From positions 1-64,000 of the forward strand of contig CANJCO010000007.1 of assembly GCA_947473045.1 (NCBI GenBank): a stretch of DNA of 64,000 nucleotides, in the 5' to 3' direction. Source of the stretch: Myxococcales bacterium (GTDB taxonomy: Bacteria > Myxococcota_A > Polyangia > Polyangiales > Polyangiaceae). The notes below the pieces were generated by a model. It was not told where the DNA came from. It searched no databases and saw nothing but the letters and a program-made list of their open reading frames with translations. The position numbers and the translations under genes were made by a program. Positions within the stretch are counted from its first letter, which is position 1, and every line of letters starts with the position of its first letter. Positions 7,195-18,500 of the stretch are shown here, piece by piece.

Positions 7195-9509
7195 CGGCCC
7201 TTGCCCTTGGCGGCGACGTTCGTCTCGCGGCCCTTGCGCCACGCGTTTGCGTATCCCGCGGCCGATCGCATCAGCGGCTCAATGTCGGTGCCCTGCAGCT
7301 CGAGGTCTGCGATGAGGTCAGGAAACAGCCCGATGTGCGCGAGTCCGTCGGTGTTGAAGTCGAAGGTGCGTTGGCCGGTGACCTGGTTGTCGAACTTGCC
7401 AAAGCCCGCAATGACGAACGGGTAGGCGAGGCGGGGTCGTGAAGCCTGAGCGCGCTTCTGGTCGGCTTGGCTGCCGCAGGCCTCGTCGCCGTAGCGCGGC
7501 CCAACGTGAGAGGCCATGCCGTTGAAGTCGCTGCCGAACGGGACCGCGGCGCCGCCGCGCCCGCCGAGCTTCGATACGGCGAACTCGTAGTTGAGCTTGA
7601 AGCTGGTCGACGAGTGGAGGCACGCGGTGTCGTCGGGCCCTTTCGGATCGTCTTGCGTCATGACCGAGACCAGTCCGCCGAGCTGGCGCAACGTCTCGAG
7701 CTGCGCGTTCGTGCGCATGCGCTCGTGGCGGTTTTTCCCTTTCTTGTACATATCGCTGAAGAGGGCATGGCCGGCCATGAGGGGATAGTTGCCGTGCTCC
7801 CTGGCAAGCGCGGCGGTCTCGTCGATGGCCTTGGCCGACATATGATCGACGTCGATGAGCATGCCCTTGTCCATGAGCTTGCGGATGAGGCCCACACCGA
7901 GTGGCGTCAGCCCCTTCTTGTTGCAGCCAGCCGGCTTGGGGAAGAGCGCGAGGTCATTGACCACGTCTGAACGGCACGGCTCGGGCTCGATGTACGAACC
8001 CTCGATGAGCAGGTTGCCGGTGTTCAGGTCGCTCATGAAGATCGCGGTGCCCGCGAAGGCGCCGTCGAAGTCGTGGGTCGGATAGATGTGACGAACGTCT
8101 TTGGCGAAGTAGCGATCGACTTCGCTGGCCACAAATGCGTCGGTGCAGGTGTTTTTCTGCTTGCAGCCGAACAGGGTGTCGACCTCGATGCCAAGCACGA
8201 CGGCGAGCTTGCCGGCGCGGATTGTGGCCTCCGCCTGCTCGGGCGTTTTGACGATGACGAACCAGCCGCCTCCGGGCTGGGTGGCGTGCCACGACTCGAA
8301 CGCGTGCGCCTCATCGAGCTGCGCGTCGATCCCGGGCATCGACTTGCCGCACTCCGAGCCGCGCACGTGTTTCGATGCCCCGCAGGCGACTTCATTGTTG
8401 ACCGCGAGCATCGTCATGAGACGCATGCCGCCGCGCCAGGCGCGCTCGAGCCATTTGTAGTAGACTTGCTGATGCGACGTCGTGTGCCAGGTTGGCCAGC
8501 CGTTGAAGAGCGGAGCGCCGAAATTGCTGCGGGCGCCGTCGTGGGTGCCAGCGCCCATCGAGTCGTCGAGGCCGAGCTCGATCACCGGCACAACGACGTG
8601 ATCGCCATGGAGCAGGTTCCTGCCGCAGTTGGGAATGTTGGCCGGGCAAACGCGCACGGGCAGGTTCGTGCCCGCGAGGGAGACCACGTCCAGGTCTGTG
8701 CCGAAGTCAGGGCTGAGGGCGCCCTTGATGCCGCTCGTTCGGTCCCACGCCGCGCCAGCAAGAACAGCGCCGCCGAACGCGAGGTTTGAAAACATGTGCA
8801 CGTGCACGTCGGCCCATCCCCGGAGCGGGTCGGCGCCCGCCTTCGCAGGGACGGCGCTCCAGTTGGCCGTGGGCTCGGTGAGCGGCAAGTTGGGGTTCAT
8901 GCACATTCCGGCGGCGCCGTGGCATTCACCGATACAGCCTGCGATCTCGATGAGCCCGCTGTCGCAGCTCGGCACGCGCTCGACGAGCGTGCAGGCCCGC
9001 TCTCCCATGCGGCCGCAGTCGGGGTGCGAGCACTTCCCGCTCTTTTCGACGAGCCCCTTGTCGCAGCTCGGGATGCGCTCGGTCACCACGCACGCGCGCT
9101 GACCGTCAGCGCCGCACGTCAGTCGCTCACACTTGCCTGCCTTTTCGACGAGGTTTGCGTTGCAGCTGGGGACGCGCTCGGTCACCACGCACGCGCGCTG
9201 TCCGTCGGCGCCGCATGCTCCCTTTACGCCGCACACACCGGGCAGCTCGATGAGCCCTTTGTCGCAGCTCGGGATGCGCTGGGTGACGACGCAGGGCTTT
9301 TCGCCGTCGCGCCCGCAGTCCGGGTGGGTGCACTTCCCGCCCTTGTCGACGAGGTTGGGCTGACACGCGGGCATGCCCGTGAAGATCGTGCAGAGGTTTT
9401 GCCCTTCGCCCCCGCAGGTCGAGCCGGCGCTCGAGCTGGCTGCGATCAGAGCGATGGTGGCGACACTTGCGCCGGCGAGTGCGAGGCGCGCGAACAGCGA
9501 TCGTTTCAT
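7191..9509 (-). CDS. Secreted M19-type (renal dipeptidase-like) hydrolase with Cys-rich repeats
   Basis: The protein has 772 residues with a signal peptide. Residues 32-192 hold five tandem repeats of about 30 residues, each with the pattern C-G-x-x-G-x-x-x-C then a PSC and a G-x-C, giving three Cys per unit. The C-terminal 550 residues resemble membrane dipeptidase (peptidase M19) and related amidohydrolases: HVH at 236-238, a VDHMS motif, a GHALFSDM motif and FGSDFNGM. These are the usual places of zinc ligands. It probably cleaves a dipeptide or similar amide outside the cytoplasm; the repeat domain may be a disulfide-rich stalk or adhesion module. The ATG chosen gives the signal peptide; the frame opens 12 codons earlier. 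Confidence 0.75.
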   Translation of the reverse strand: MKRSLFARLALAGASVATIALIAASSSAGSTCGGEGQNLCTIFTGMPACQPNLVDKGGKCTHPDCGRDGEKPCVVTQRIPSCDKGLIELPGVCGVKGACGADGQRACVVTERVPSCNANLVEKAGKCERLTCGADGQRACVVTERIPSCDKGLVEKSGKCSHPDCGRMGERACTLVERVPSCDSGLIEIAGCIGECHGAAGMCMNPNLPLTEPTANWSAVPAKAGADPLRGWADVHVHMFSNLAFGGAVLAGAAWDRTSGIKGALSPDFGTDLDVVSLAGTNLPVRVCPANIPNCGRNLLHGDHVVVPVIELGLDDSMGAGTHDGARSNFGAPLFNGWPTWHTTSHQQVYYKWLERAWRGGMRLMTMLAVNNEVACGASKHVRGSECGKSMPGIDAQLDEAHAFESWHATQPGGGWFVIVKTPEQAEATIRAGKLAVVLGIEVDTLFGCKQKNTCTDAFVASEVDRYFAKDVRHIYPTHDFDGAFAGTAIFMSDLNTGNLLIEGSYIEPEPCRSDVVNDLALFPKPAGCNKKGLTPLGVGLIRKLMDKGMLIDVDHMSAKAIDETAALAREHGNYPLMAGHALFSDMYKKGKNRHERMRTNAQLETLRQLGGLVSVMTQDDPKGPDDTACLHSSTSFKLNYEFAVSKLGGRGGAAVPFGSDFNGMASHVGPRYGDEACGSQADQKRAQASRPRLAYPFVIAGFGKFDNQVTGQRTFDFNTDGLAHIGLFPDLIADLELQGTDIEPLMRSAAGYANAWRKGRETNVAAKGKGR

Positions 9510-9669
9510 GGTGTGAGCCCGCCAGTCAGGTAAATTAGAAATCACAAAGCGACACGCCCCGAGCGAGTCACTATTGGTGATTGTCCCGCCGTTCGCGCGC
9601 GATGTCCATGGGGCGAGCGCGGCGCGCCGGCGCTGCCGGTGTGGCGCCCCCGCGCGGCAGGCTCGCGGT

Positions 9670-11700
9670 TTACCCGTCCCCCGCGAGCAGCGGTTCGAGG
9701 CCGCTCGCGCGCGCTACCGGGGTCGCTAGCGCCTCGCGCAGCTCGCCCTCGTCGCCGAGCCAGTCGACCCGCTTTTTTGCGCGGGTAATGGCCGTGTAAA
9801 TCAGCTCGCGCGTCTGAACGGTGGACGTTCGGCCTGCGAGCACGACGGCCACGCGATCGAACTGCGAGCCCTGCGACTTGTGCACGGTCATGACGAGCGC
9901 ACCCTGATGCGGCGGCAGGCGCGTGAGGGCCACGGTGCGCACCTCTCCGCGCTGGTCTCCCGGGAACACGGCGCGATCTCCCACAAGGGTCGGCACGATG
10001 AGCCCGACGTCCCCGTTCATGAGCTGCAGGTCATACGCGTTTTCGGTGATGAGCACGGGGCGGCCGATCCACTGAATCCCGCCCCGGTCGCCCGTCGCCT
10101 TCGCGAGGTAGCCGCGAATTCGCGCGCTGATGCTCTGCTCGAGCCCTGCGACGCCGAGCGGTCCGCGCCGGTGCACCGCGAGCACGCGGTAGTGATCGAG
10201 CGCTGCGAGGAGCTCCGCGTGCAGCAGCGGAGACGTCGGCGGCTGGCCTGTGCCCTCGAACGCGCCCCGCAGCAGCGCTGCGTAGCCGGGCAAGCGAGGC
10301 GGCAGGTCGCTCGCGTCGGCGTCGAAGCCTTCGATATAGGGTCTCGCGAGCGCCTCGAGTTGCTCGCCCGATGCCCTCGCGGCGCGCCCGGAAGCCTCGC
10401 GCGAGGCGGGGCCGAGCCACGTGATGCGCGCGTGATCGGCGCCCCTGCTGCGCTTGGTGAGCACCTCGATCGCGAGCGCTTGCCTGTCATCGGGATCGCT
10501 CGGGATCCCTTCGAAGGCCGACTGGTGACTCTGCAGGCACGCGGCGATCTGCCCGATGGACCGCGCGGTCTTGAAGCGCTGCGAGACGCCGAAACTTTGA
10601 ACGCACGACTTCAGCGGACCGGCCATCGCGCCCGCGACGAGATCCGACAGCACGCAGCCGGCCTCGACGCTCGCGAGCTGATCGCGGTCGCCGAGCAGCA
10701 CCAGCCGCGCGCTCACGGGCACGGCTTCGAGCACGCGCCGCATCATCGCGAGGTCGACCATCGAGACTTCGTCGACGACGACGATGTCGGCGACCATCGG
10801 GGCCTGCTGCGAGTGCCTGCAAGTGCCGTCGGGGCGCATTCCGATGAGCTTGTGAAGGGTGGTGGCCTCCAGCCCTCGAAGCGCGGCGCGTACTTGGGAG
10901 GTCACGTTGAGCGGCGACGTGGCGTCGTCGGCCGTCGCCTCGCGGATCGCTTCACGCATTCGCGCGGCAGCTTTGCCGGTAGGCGCCGCGAGCTTGATGA
11001 CGGGGGCGTGCGCCGCAACTGCAGACGACAGCAGGGCGGCGAGCAGCCTGCAGATCGAGAACGTCTTGCCGGTGCCCGGACCTCCCACGATGATGGCGAG
11101 GCGCTTCTGCTCGGCGAGCCTGACGGCGTTCGCGCCCTCGCTCGCCGGGTCTTCGAACAGGGCTCCGATGAGCGACTCGAGGCCCGGGATCCGCGCCGAC
11201 TCCGGTACGTCTGAGGCGGCCCTCGCGCGGATCGCCTGCGCCACGCGCACCTGCTCCTGATACATGCGCCGGGTCAGCAGCAGCCGTTCGCCTCCGAGCC
11301 GCTGAATCACGAACGGGTGAGCCGCCTGCGCGACACCTCCCACCATGGCCGAATGCTCCACGCGCGACGTCCAACCCGCAGGATCGGGCCACGGCAAATC
11401 GGCGGCGGCCTCTGCGGCGGCCGCATCGCCGTCGTCCGGCGCGCTGCCGTCGTCGTTCATTTCGAGCACGTCAGCGACTGCGGGGACCGCTCCGCGCGTG
11501 ACCTTTTCCTGCAGGTTCGCGAGGTTCACGCCGGCGTGTCCCACGCGCGGCGCACGCACGGCGAAGGCCAGCGCGAGCAGTACGGTTGCGTCTGCTTCCC
11601 CGTAGCGGTCCGACACCGCGGAGACTGCGTAGACGTCGGCTACGGTGAGAATGCGCGCGTCGACGAACCGCTGCGCCCACGCGGTTCGCTGCGTGCTCAC
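9670..11700 (-). CDS. recD: Exodeoxyribonuclease V alpha subunit RecD
   Basis: The protein has 676 residues. It is a superfamily 1 helicase with Walker A VGGPGTGKT at 205-213, a DEVSM Walker B-type motif, a GDRDQLASVE motif and a C-terminal TVHKSQGSQFD motif followed by TAITRAKK. These are typical of RecD, the 5'-3' motor of the RecBCD recombination and DNA-end-processing complex. The start is a GTG that overlaps the recB stop codon (GTGA); a longer frame upstream lies inside recB and is rejected. It is the last gene of the recC-recB-recD operon. Confidence 0.92.
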   Translation of the reverse strand: MSTQRTAWAQRFVDARILTVADVYAVSAVSDRYGEADATVLLALAFAVRAPRVGHAGVNLANLQEKVTRGAVPAVADVLEMNDDGSAPDDGDAAAAEAAADLPWPDPAGWTSRVEHSAMVGGVAQAAHPFVIQRLGGERLLLTRRMYQEQVRVAQAIRARAASDVPESARIPGLESLIGALFEDPASEGANAVRLAEQKRLAIIVGGPGTGKTFSICRLLAALLSSAVAAHAPVIKLAAPTGKAAARMREAIREATADDATSPLNVTSQVRAALRGLEATTLHKLIGMRPDGTCRHSQQAPMVADIVVVDEVSMVDLAMMRRVLEAVPVSARLVLLGDRDQLASVEAGCVLSDLVAGAMAGPLKSCVQSFGVSQRFKTARSIGQIAACLQSHQSAFEGIPSDPDDRQALAIEVLTKRSRGADHARITWLGPASREASGRAARASGEQLEALARPYIEGFDADASDLPPRLPGYAALLRGAFEGTGQPPTSPLLHAELLAALDHYRVLAVHRRGPLGVAGLEQSISARIRGYLAKATGDRGGIQWIGRPVLITENAYDLQLMNGDVGLIVPTLVGDRAVFPGDQRGEVRTVALTRLPPHQGALVMTVHKSQGSQFDRVAVVLAGRTSTVQTRELIYTAITRAKKRVDWLGDEGELREALATPVARASGLEPLLAGDG

Positions 11701-14700
11701 GACGCCCCGCGCGCGCTGCCGCCGAGCGCCCGGTCGAGCCCAACAATGGCAGGCTCCGGCCACCGGTGGGCGAACACGCCGAGGCACCTGCCGCTGTCGC
11801 GCTGGGTGTCGTGGCCCGACATCCCACGCAAGAACAAGTACATCATTTCTCCCATGTGAGACTCATAGGTATAGTCGCGAACGCGCTGCTCGAGATACCT
11901 GTGGAGTGCCACTGTGTAGATGAGCGATTGCAAGTAGTAGTTCATCTCCGCCATCTTGGCGTCCATGAAGGCGCGGGTGAAATGGCCCGGCGACGAGGTC
12001 ATGATCTTGTTGGTCTTGTAGTCCGCGAGGTAGTAGCGCTCGCGCCCCGTCGGCCCCGCGCGGAACACGAGGTCGATCGAGCCCGTGAGAATGCCGGCTA
12101 TGGCAGGAATTACGGGCGCCCCGTGACGGGCTGCCACCTGGTCGAGCCACGCGCTGAGCCCCGGCAGGGAAGGGTCTTTGGCGAGCTCCAGCGCAGCGTG
12201 TACGCCGGCCGGATCGACGCATCCGGGCCGCGTCGCGAAGGCGTCTCGGCCGTGGTCGTGGGGCGCGCGCTTCCACTGCGTACCGTGCCCGAGCGACAGA
12301 TCGAAGCGCAGTTCGTCGAGGCGGTTGCCATTGGTGATCGACGACAGGCAAAGGCCTTCCGGCGCGCCGGGTGCGCCCCCTGCAACTGAGTCGAGCGGCG
12401 TCGCGAGCACGCCGGGCAGGTGCGCGCGTACGTCGCCCAGGATCTCCCGGGTCGGAGCGTACCCCACCATTCGCGCCGCCTCTTCCAGCCAGTCCGAGCC
12501 TGCGCTCGCGCGGGGCTCTCCCGTGACGAAGTCGACCTGCTCGAGCACTTTGTGAACCCATGTTCCATACTCTTTGCCGGAGCCCTTCGTGAGCGCGGGT
12601 GCAGGCGCAAGCGCCCCGTAGCGGGGGCTCGGAATCGAAGGCTTTGTGGCTCGTTCGGCCTGCTTCTGCGCGCCGTCGTCGCCTTCGAGTGCAGGCGGCT
12701 CGTCGCCTATCTTCTCTTCGCGATCGTGCGAGCCTGACAGTCCCGTATAGCTCGTGACTTTCCACGAGCCCGCGAGCGAGCGGCGTCCGCACGTCCACGG
12801 CTCCGCGGTCAGCTCGGGCGTGCTGCCAGCCCCCGGGGCGAAGCTGTCGAGTCTGCCGACGGCGGCCTCAGGGACCCACGCGATGCTCCCGTGGCCACGC
12901 TCGACGAGCTGCTGCAGGCGCGTCTGCGCGCGCTCCCAGTCCTCCCCGGCCTCCTTCGCGTCGAGCTTTGGTATTGACGGGTCGTCGTAGCCTTTCCCGT
13001 CCGGATCGCGCATCAGCAGCCGGCCGTAGGCAGTGGTCGCGAGCGGGCCTCCGCCCTTGCCGAGCGGGCCGACGGTGACCACCGTCTGGTGCTCGGCGCG
13101 CGTGAAGGCGACGTACGCTTTTCGGAGGTCCTCGCGGCGCTCGAGCTCCTTCGCGCGCGTCGCGGCGTCGCTGGCCTCCGCGGTCCCGGAGGCGTGCAAG
13201 TGCAACTGCGGCGCGGCGCCCCCGCCAGGACGTACCAGGACGGGGTGACCGCCCCGCGGAGCGTGGCGAAATCCCGATGCGAACGGCAGCAGCACCACCG
13301 GGTACTGAAGGCCTTTGCTGACGTGGATCGTCTCTACGCGCACGGCGCTCGCGTCGCTCTCGAGGCGCTGCGCCGTCTCGTCTCCGCCAGCGTTCGCCTG
13401 CATGCGCAGCCAGGTCGCGAGCTCCGAGGCGCTGCACCCCTGCGTGCGCTCTTCGATGTGCAGCAGCTCGCACAGGTGCCGAAGGTCGGTCGCGTGCCGC
13501 TCTCCTTCGGGCATTCGCAGCACGCGCGGCAGAATGCCAAGGTCGGTCGACTCACGATCGAACGTGCAGAAAAACCCGGCTTTTCGCCATCGCTCGGCAG
13601 CCTTGTGGAGTCGCTCGCTCCACGCGCCAAAGTCGTGCTCGTCGCCGACCGCCACTCCCCGCGCGCGGGCATCGGCGCGGCTCCGCTCGCCGCGCGACGC
13701 GATGGCCAGCGACCACGCGAGCTGCGTCGCAGACCAGCCGATCAGGGGCGTCACCGCGGCCGCGCGCGCATCGCGGTCGCGACCTGCGGCTCCCACGCCA
13801 TCGAGCCACGCGGCCAGCCATGCGGCGACGGGTGACGCAAATACTGTGGAGCGTGAGTCGCCGACTGCAGGCACCCCGACGCGCGCCAGCGCTTTGCGCA
13901 CGGCCGAGCCCTCGTGGTGCGTGCCCACAAGCACCGCGAGGTGCCGGGGCTCGACTGCCACGTCGCGCACCCTGCGCGAGCCATCCAGCCAGGCGAGCGT
14001 CTCGCGGGCCGCCATGTTGGCGAGCAGTCCGCGGGGCATGTGCCCGACCGCTTTGCCTTCGCCGGACGGGCCTTCGTACACCCGGGCATCGACCCAGCGC
14101 ACGACGAGCCCAGGCATGGGAGGCTCGAGTCTCGCAGGCTTGTCGGCTGCGACGCAGACGTAGTCGATCCCTTTCTCGTCGAACGCGTTCGAGTCCTCTC
14201 GAAAGAGGGTATTCATCGCTTCGACTGCGTTGGGATCGGAGCGAAAATTCGTTGTCATCGTGCGGTGCTCGCTCTCCGGCACCGTCGATTTCGCCTCGAG
14301 GTACACTTGCACGTCGGCCCCGCGGAAGCCGTAGATGGCCTGCTTGGGATCGCCGATGAGCAGCAGCCGGCTGTGACCGTGAAACGCGGCTCGGATGACT
14401 TGCCACTGGGCTTCGTCGGTGTCCTGAAACTCGTCGACGAAGACCGCCGGGTAGCGCTCCCGCAGCCTCGCGGCGATGGGCGCCGCATCCGAACCCTCGT
14501 CCGTCTTCATGCGTGCGGCGAGGCGCGAGAGCATGGCGTCGAAGGTGAGCACGCGCTTTCGTTGCAGCTCGCCTTCGAAGCGGGCGCGCACGGCCCCCGC
14601 GAAGGTCGACAGCGGCGCGAAGTCTTTGCGCAGTTGCCGATGCGCTTCGAAGAAGGCGTCCAGGCTCTCGGCGAGCGCCCAGTACGGGCGCGTGCGGAGA

Positions 14701-15596
14701 GCCTCGGGAGCCCCCTTCCATACGGCAGTGCGCCCGGACGTCGTCAGTCGTTGAAAGGCCGAGCTGGCCAAATCCTCGGGGCCGGCCCCCTGCGAGAGCC
14801 ACGCGCCGAGCTTGTCGATCGACCCGGTAAGCCACTTGACCTGGTCCTTTTGAAACAGGCCGCTGCCGTGATCGGCTATCAGGCCGGCGGTTGCTGCGTC
14901 TCGATGGGCCGCGAAGGTGGCTCGCATGGTCTCCACGCGTTTGAGCCACGCCCGCCCGACGCTCATCTGCGCTTCGGCGTCTCCGGTGCTCTTCGGAAAT
15001 ACCTCGGGCTCGGCGGGACTCGTCATCACCTTGGCGACGCGCACGAGGGTCTCGCGGCGGAACGCGAAGTCTTCGAACAGCGCCACCAGATCGGCGGACG
15101 CGGCTGCATACAGGGTGGCGAGCGCGTCGTCGACGAGCTCATCGATGAGCTCGCGCGCGTCCTTGAGCAACTCGAGGCCCGAGTCCTGTCCTGAGTCGAA
15201 CGCGAGCTCGCTCAGTGTGCGCTGCGCGAAACTGTGGATGGTCGAGATGGGCGCGAGGTCGAAGTTGAGGAGGGCTATCTTCAGCCGGAGCACCATCGTC
15301 TCGCGCGGGGCCTGGCTTATCAGGTGCACGATGAGCGGATCGGCGGTGACTTCCTGCCCTTCGAGCGCCGCCATCGCATCCCGCAGGCGCGCGCGGATGC
15401 GTTCGCGCAGCTCGGCGGTCGCGGCGGTCGTAAATGTGATCGTGAGGATGCCCTCGATGGGCAAACCGTATTCGGCGACGAGCCGAACAAAAAGGGCGGC
15501 GATTTGGTAGGTCTTGCCTGTGCCGGCGCTCGCCTCGAGCAGCCAGGTCGTTCTTTCGGCGAGCGGCGTACCAAGCTCCCAGGGATGCGTACTCAT
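11697..15596 (-). CDS. recB: Exodeoxyribonuclease V beta subunit RecB
   Basis: The protein has 1299 residues, close to the usual RecB length. The N-terminal UvrD-type helicase has Walker A EASAGTGKT at 21-29, a VDEFQDTD motif and GDPKQAIYGFRGAD. The C-terminal RecB nuclease domain retains the GSIDLVF and ADYKTNK motifs, so the nuclease should be active. It supplies the 3'-5' helicase and the only nuclease of RecBCD. It overlaps recC upstream (ATGA) and recD downstream (GTGA), which implies tight translational coupling and fixed subunit ratios. Confidence 0.94.
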   Translation of the reverse strand: MSTHPWELGTPLAERTTWLLEASAGTGKTYQIAALFVRLVAEYGLPIEGILTITFTTAATAELRERIRARLRDAMAALEGQEVTADPLIVHLISQAPRETMVLRLKIALLNFDLAPISTIHSFAQRTLSELAFDSGQDSGLELLKDARELIDELVDDALATLYAAASADLVALFEDFAFRRETLVRVAKVMTSPAEPEVFPKSTGDAEAQMSVGRAWLKRVETMRATFAAHRDAATAGLIADHGSGLFQKDQVKWLTGSIDKLGAWLSQGAGPEDLASSAFQRLTTSGRTAVWKGAPEALRTRPYWALAESLDAFFEAHRQLRKDFAPLSTFAGAVRARFEGELQRKRVLTFDAMLSRLAARMKTDEGSDAAPIAARLRERYPAVFVDEFQDTDEAQWQVIRAAFHGHSRLLLIGDPKQAIYGFRGADVQVYLEAKSTVPESEHRTMTTNFRSDPNAVEAMNTLFREDSNAFDEKGIDYVCVAADKPARLEPPMPGLVVRWVDARVYEGPSGEGKAVGHMPRGLLANMAARETLAWLDGSRRVRDVAVEPRHLAVLVGTHHEGSAVRKALARVGVPAVGDSRSTVFASPVAAWLAAWLDGVGAAGRDRDARAAAVTPLIGWSATQLAWSLAIASRGERSRADARARGVAVGDEHDFGAWSERLHKAAERWRKAGFFCTFDRESTDLGILPRVLRMPEGERHATDLRHLCELLHIEERTQGCSASELATWLRMQANAGGDETAQRLESDASAVRVETIHVSKGLQYPVVLLPFASGFRHAPRGGHPVLVRPGGGAAPQLHLHASGTAEASDAATRAKELERREDLRKAYVAFTRAEHQTVVTVGPLGKGGGPLATTAYGRLLMRDPDGKGYDDPSIPKLDAKEAGEDWERAQTRLQQLVERGHGSIAWVPEAAVGRLDSFAPGAGSTPELTAEPWTCGRRSLAGSWKVTSYTGLSGSHDREEKIGDEPPALEGDDGAQKQAERATKPSIPSPRYGALAPAPALTKGSGKEYGTWVHKVLEQVDFVTGEPRASAGSDWLEEAARMVGYAPTREILGDVRAHLPGVLATPLDSVAGGAPGAPEGLCLSSITNGNRLDELRFDLSLGHGTQWKRAPHDHGRDAFATRPGCVDPAGVHAALELAKDPSLPGLSAWLDQVAARHGAPVIPAIAGILTGSIDLVFRAGPTGRERYYLADYKTNKIMTSSPGHFTRAFMDAKMAEMNYYLQSLIYTVALHRYLEQRVRDYTYESHMGEMMYLFLRGMSGHDTQRDSGRCLGVFAHRWPEPAIVGLDRALGGSARGAS

Positions 15597-18500
15597 CGGC
15601 GGCCTCTCGTCTTCGCCCTGGGCGCATCGACGGCGGCAGGGATGGACGCGTCCTTGGTAGGCTTCTTCTCATCAACGATCGCTTCGAGCAGCGGCGCCCA
15701 TACGCGGCGCGCATGCTCCGCGATCGGTTTGGCGCGCTCGGCGAGGTCCTCGATGTCGAGGTGCCCGAACAACGCCGACACCCACACGTTCTGCCGGTCG
15801 CCGCTGGTGTGACTGTCTCCCTCCCAGTTCTTCTCGAGCTCGCGTACCGCGGTCTCCGCGTCCCGCCCATTTTCGGGGCTGGTCTGCGTAAGCGCAACGG
15901 CGCGAGAAAGGGACGGAAAGAGCAACATCGGCGACGCGCGCAGCTCGCTCCACACCTTCACGAGCTCGCTCAAATGTCGCATCGCGGCCTCTGGATTGGC
16001 CGGCGCCCTCAGCGCGAGCCGCGCGGCACCGCTGCCGTCGCCGCAACCCACGATGACGGCCTCGGCGACCGGAGCGCGATTGGCGACCGCGACGAGCAGC
16101 GATATCCATGCTGTGAGCTCGAGTCGCGCGCCCGGTTTGCCGCTCGCGGTGACCCAGACCGCGCGCTGCGAGATCCCGTCGCTGCGCAGCTCGCACGGTG
16201 AGTCCGACACAGTAATTCCCTCTACCGTAAACGTCCGGGGACCCTCCGCCGGGACGACCGAGCCATGCTCCGCCGCGAAGGCGTCGTAGCCCTGCTGAGC
16301 GCGGGCGCGCGACGCTTCGAGCGACAGTCGACCCTTCGCCGAAAGTGGGAGGTCGCCTTCTCCGCGGAGCCTGTTTTCAAGGGCATCCAGGTCGCTGAGC
16401 GGCTCACTTGCCGCGACAGCGGTCGCTCCGGATTGGGGGGACATCGCGGCCCTTGCACGGTGGGAGATCAGCTCGCCCAGTACTTTTTCGCGCACCGTCC
16501 AGGTCTCGAGCGCGTCTTCGTGGTCGAGCGGTTCGCGATCGGCAATCTCCTGCGCGCTGACGGCGAGCTTGAGGCCGAGCCTGCGCTCCAGCAGTTCGCG
16601 CTGCGGCTCTGCGAGCGCGCGCGCCAGGGCCTCGGCGGTGAGCGCAGTCACCGGCGATTCGTCCTCGGGCCACGGGGCGTCTGCCATCGTGTCGGCCGCG
16701 CCCGCGACCCTGCGCTCGGCGCGCAGGGCGTTCGCAGCGTCCGCCCACACCGCGTCGATCGGCCGCGAGTCGTGGCGCGCAAACAGCCGGCGGTCCCACG
16801 GCTGCAGCGTGTGCCGAATCGCGACTTCGCCCGCCTGTCTTCCGGTGGCGCCGGCGATGATTTCAGCGAGCTCGCTGACGACGAGCGACATCGGCGCCTC
16901 CTTGCCACGCCGTGGCTCGAATCCCGTTCCGAACAGCAGCAGCGCGTCCCGCGCGCACAGCACCGCTTCGAGAAACAAGTGGCGATCGACAGTGCGCCGG
17001 TCGTCCTCGCCATATTCGCGCTTCGCGAACGGGTCCCACGCGGCGACTGTCGCCGGCCTCGGGAACGCGCTGTCGTCGAGACCGACCATCGCGACGACGC
17101 GAAAGGGCACCGATCGCATTGGCTCGAGCGCGCATGCGATGACGGCCCCGCTGGCCGGGCGATCGCCGTGGCGGGGAATTTCGAAGGCGCCTTGCAGCAA
17201 GCTGAGCACGGCCCCTCGCGACAGGGGCTGCGCGTCGCCCGCGTCGTCGCTGAGCAGCTCGGAAAGTGCGCTGCTGACCTGCATCTTTTGCCAGGCTGTC
17301 GCGTCGGTGGTCTCGGCAAAGCGCGCCATGATGTCGTCGATTCGCCTGCGCCATCCCGCCTGCGTGTCGCTGACGCGCAGCTGCGACGCAGCCTCTTCGA
17401 GCTCGTCGCAGACGCGCGCGAGCTTGCCGAAGCGCTCCACGCGGTCGCGGGCGCTCAAGTCGAACGGCACCGCGGCGTCGAGCGTCCCGCCCGCGCCCAC
17501 TGTCGACGTGCCGCCTTCGTCGTGCATGAGCACCCCGAGCGCGAGCCGCTCGAGTCCGAACCTCACCGTGTTCTGGTCGAGCGCCGGCTGGTCGAAGCGG
17601 GCGCGGTCCGCGGCGTTCCATCCCCAGCGCATGCCCGATTCGATGACCATGCTGCGCAGATCGGGCAGGTCGTCTTCCGCGATGTCGAAGCGCGTTCGCA
17701 GGGGCGCAAGTTGCAACAGGTCGAGGAGCCTCGACGCGGTCACGCGCTCGTCTGCGAGCTGCATCACCGACAGCACTACCTCGGCCACGGGGTTGGTGGC
17801 GCGCAGGCCAATATCGGCGACGTGAATCGGAATTGGCGGGACGCCGGCGCCGCTTCGCGCGAAGACCGCCGCGAGCAGGGGAGCGTACGTCGCCACGTCC
17901 GGGGTCATCACGAGCACGTGTCGCGGCTCGAGCGTCTCGTCCTGCGCGAAGCGCCGTAGGAGCGCGTCGCGCAGGGCTTCGCACTGCCGCAGAGGGCCGT
18001 GGCAGGCGTGAATCTCGAACGATCCGTCTCCTTCCGCGACCTCCCATCGCTCAGCCGTCGTCGAGGGGTTGTCACCCGCCGCATCGACCCAGCGCTGCAG
18101 CTCGCCCAGCAGGCTTACGTCGCGTGGCAGCTCCGGTGCGGCCGCGGGTTCGTCATATCCCACCGACTCGAGCCACACCTGCAGATCGCGGCTCGGCGCG
18201 CCGTTGGCAGCGAGCATCCCGTTGCCCTTTTCGAGCTCGGCAAGGATGGCCGACACCCGCGCGCGATCGCCCGCCGCCGATGCGCGCGCGAGATCCTCCC
18301 GGGACTGCCCGCGGCTGCGGATATGGTCCCACCACACCGACGATGGCGTGAGCGCAAACAGGTGCACCTCCATGTGCCTGGCGAGCGCGGTGATGCGCAG
18401 TTTGTCGCCTGGGCGCAGCGTCGACAGGCCGAAGATCACGAGGGGCCGCGCAGTGTTGGCCGCCTCCGCCTCCGCCAGCGTCGCGAGGCGCTCCGCGTCC

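Noticed and set aside
16265..17959. Long rightward open frame opposite recC
   Set aside because: It is Arg/Gly/Ala-rich with no recognisable motif, and recC on the other strand is certain.
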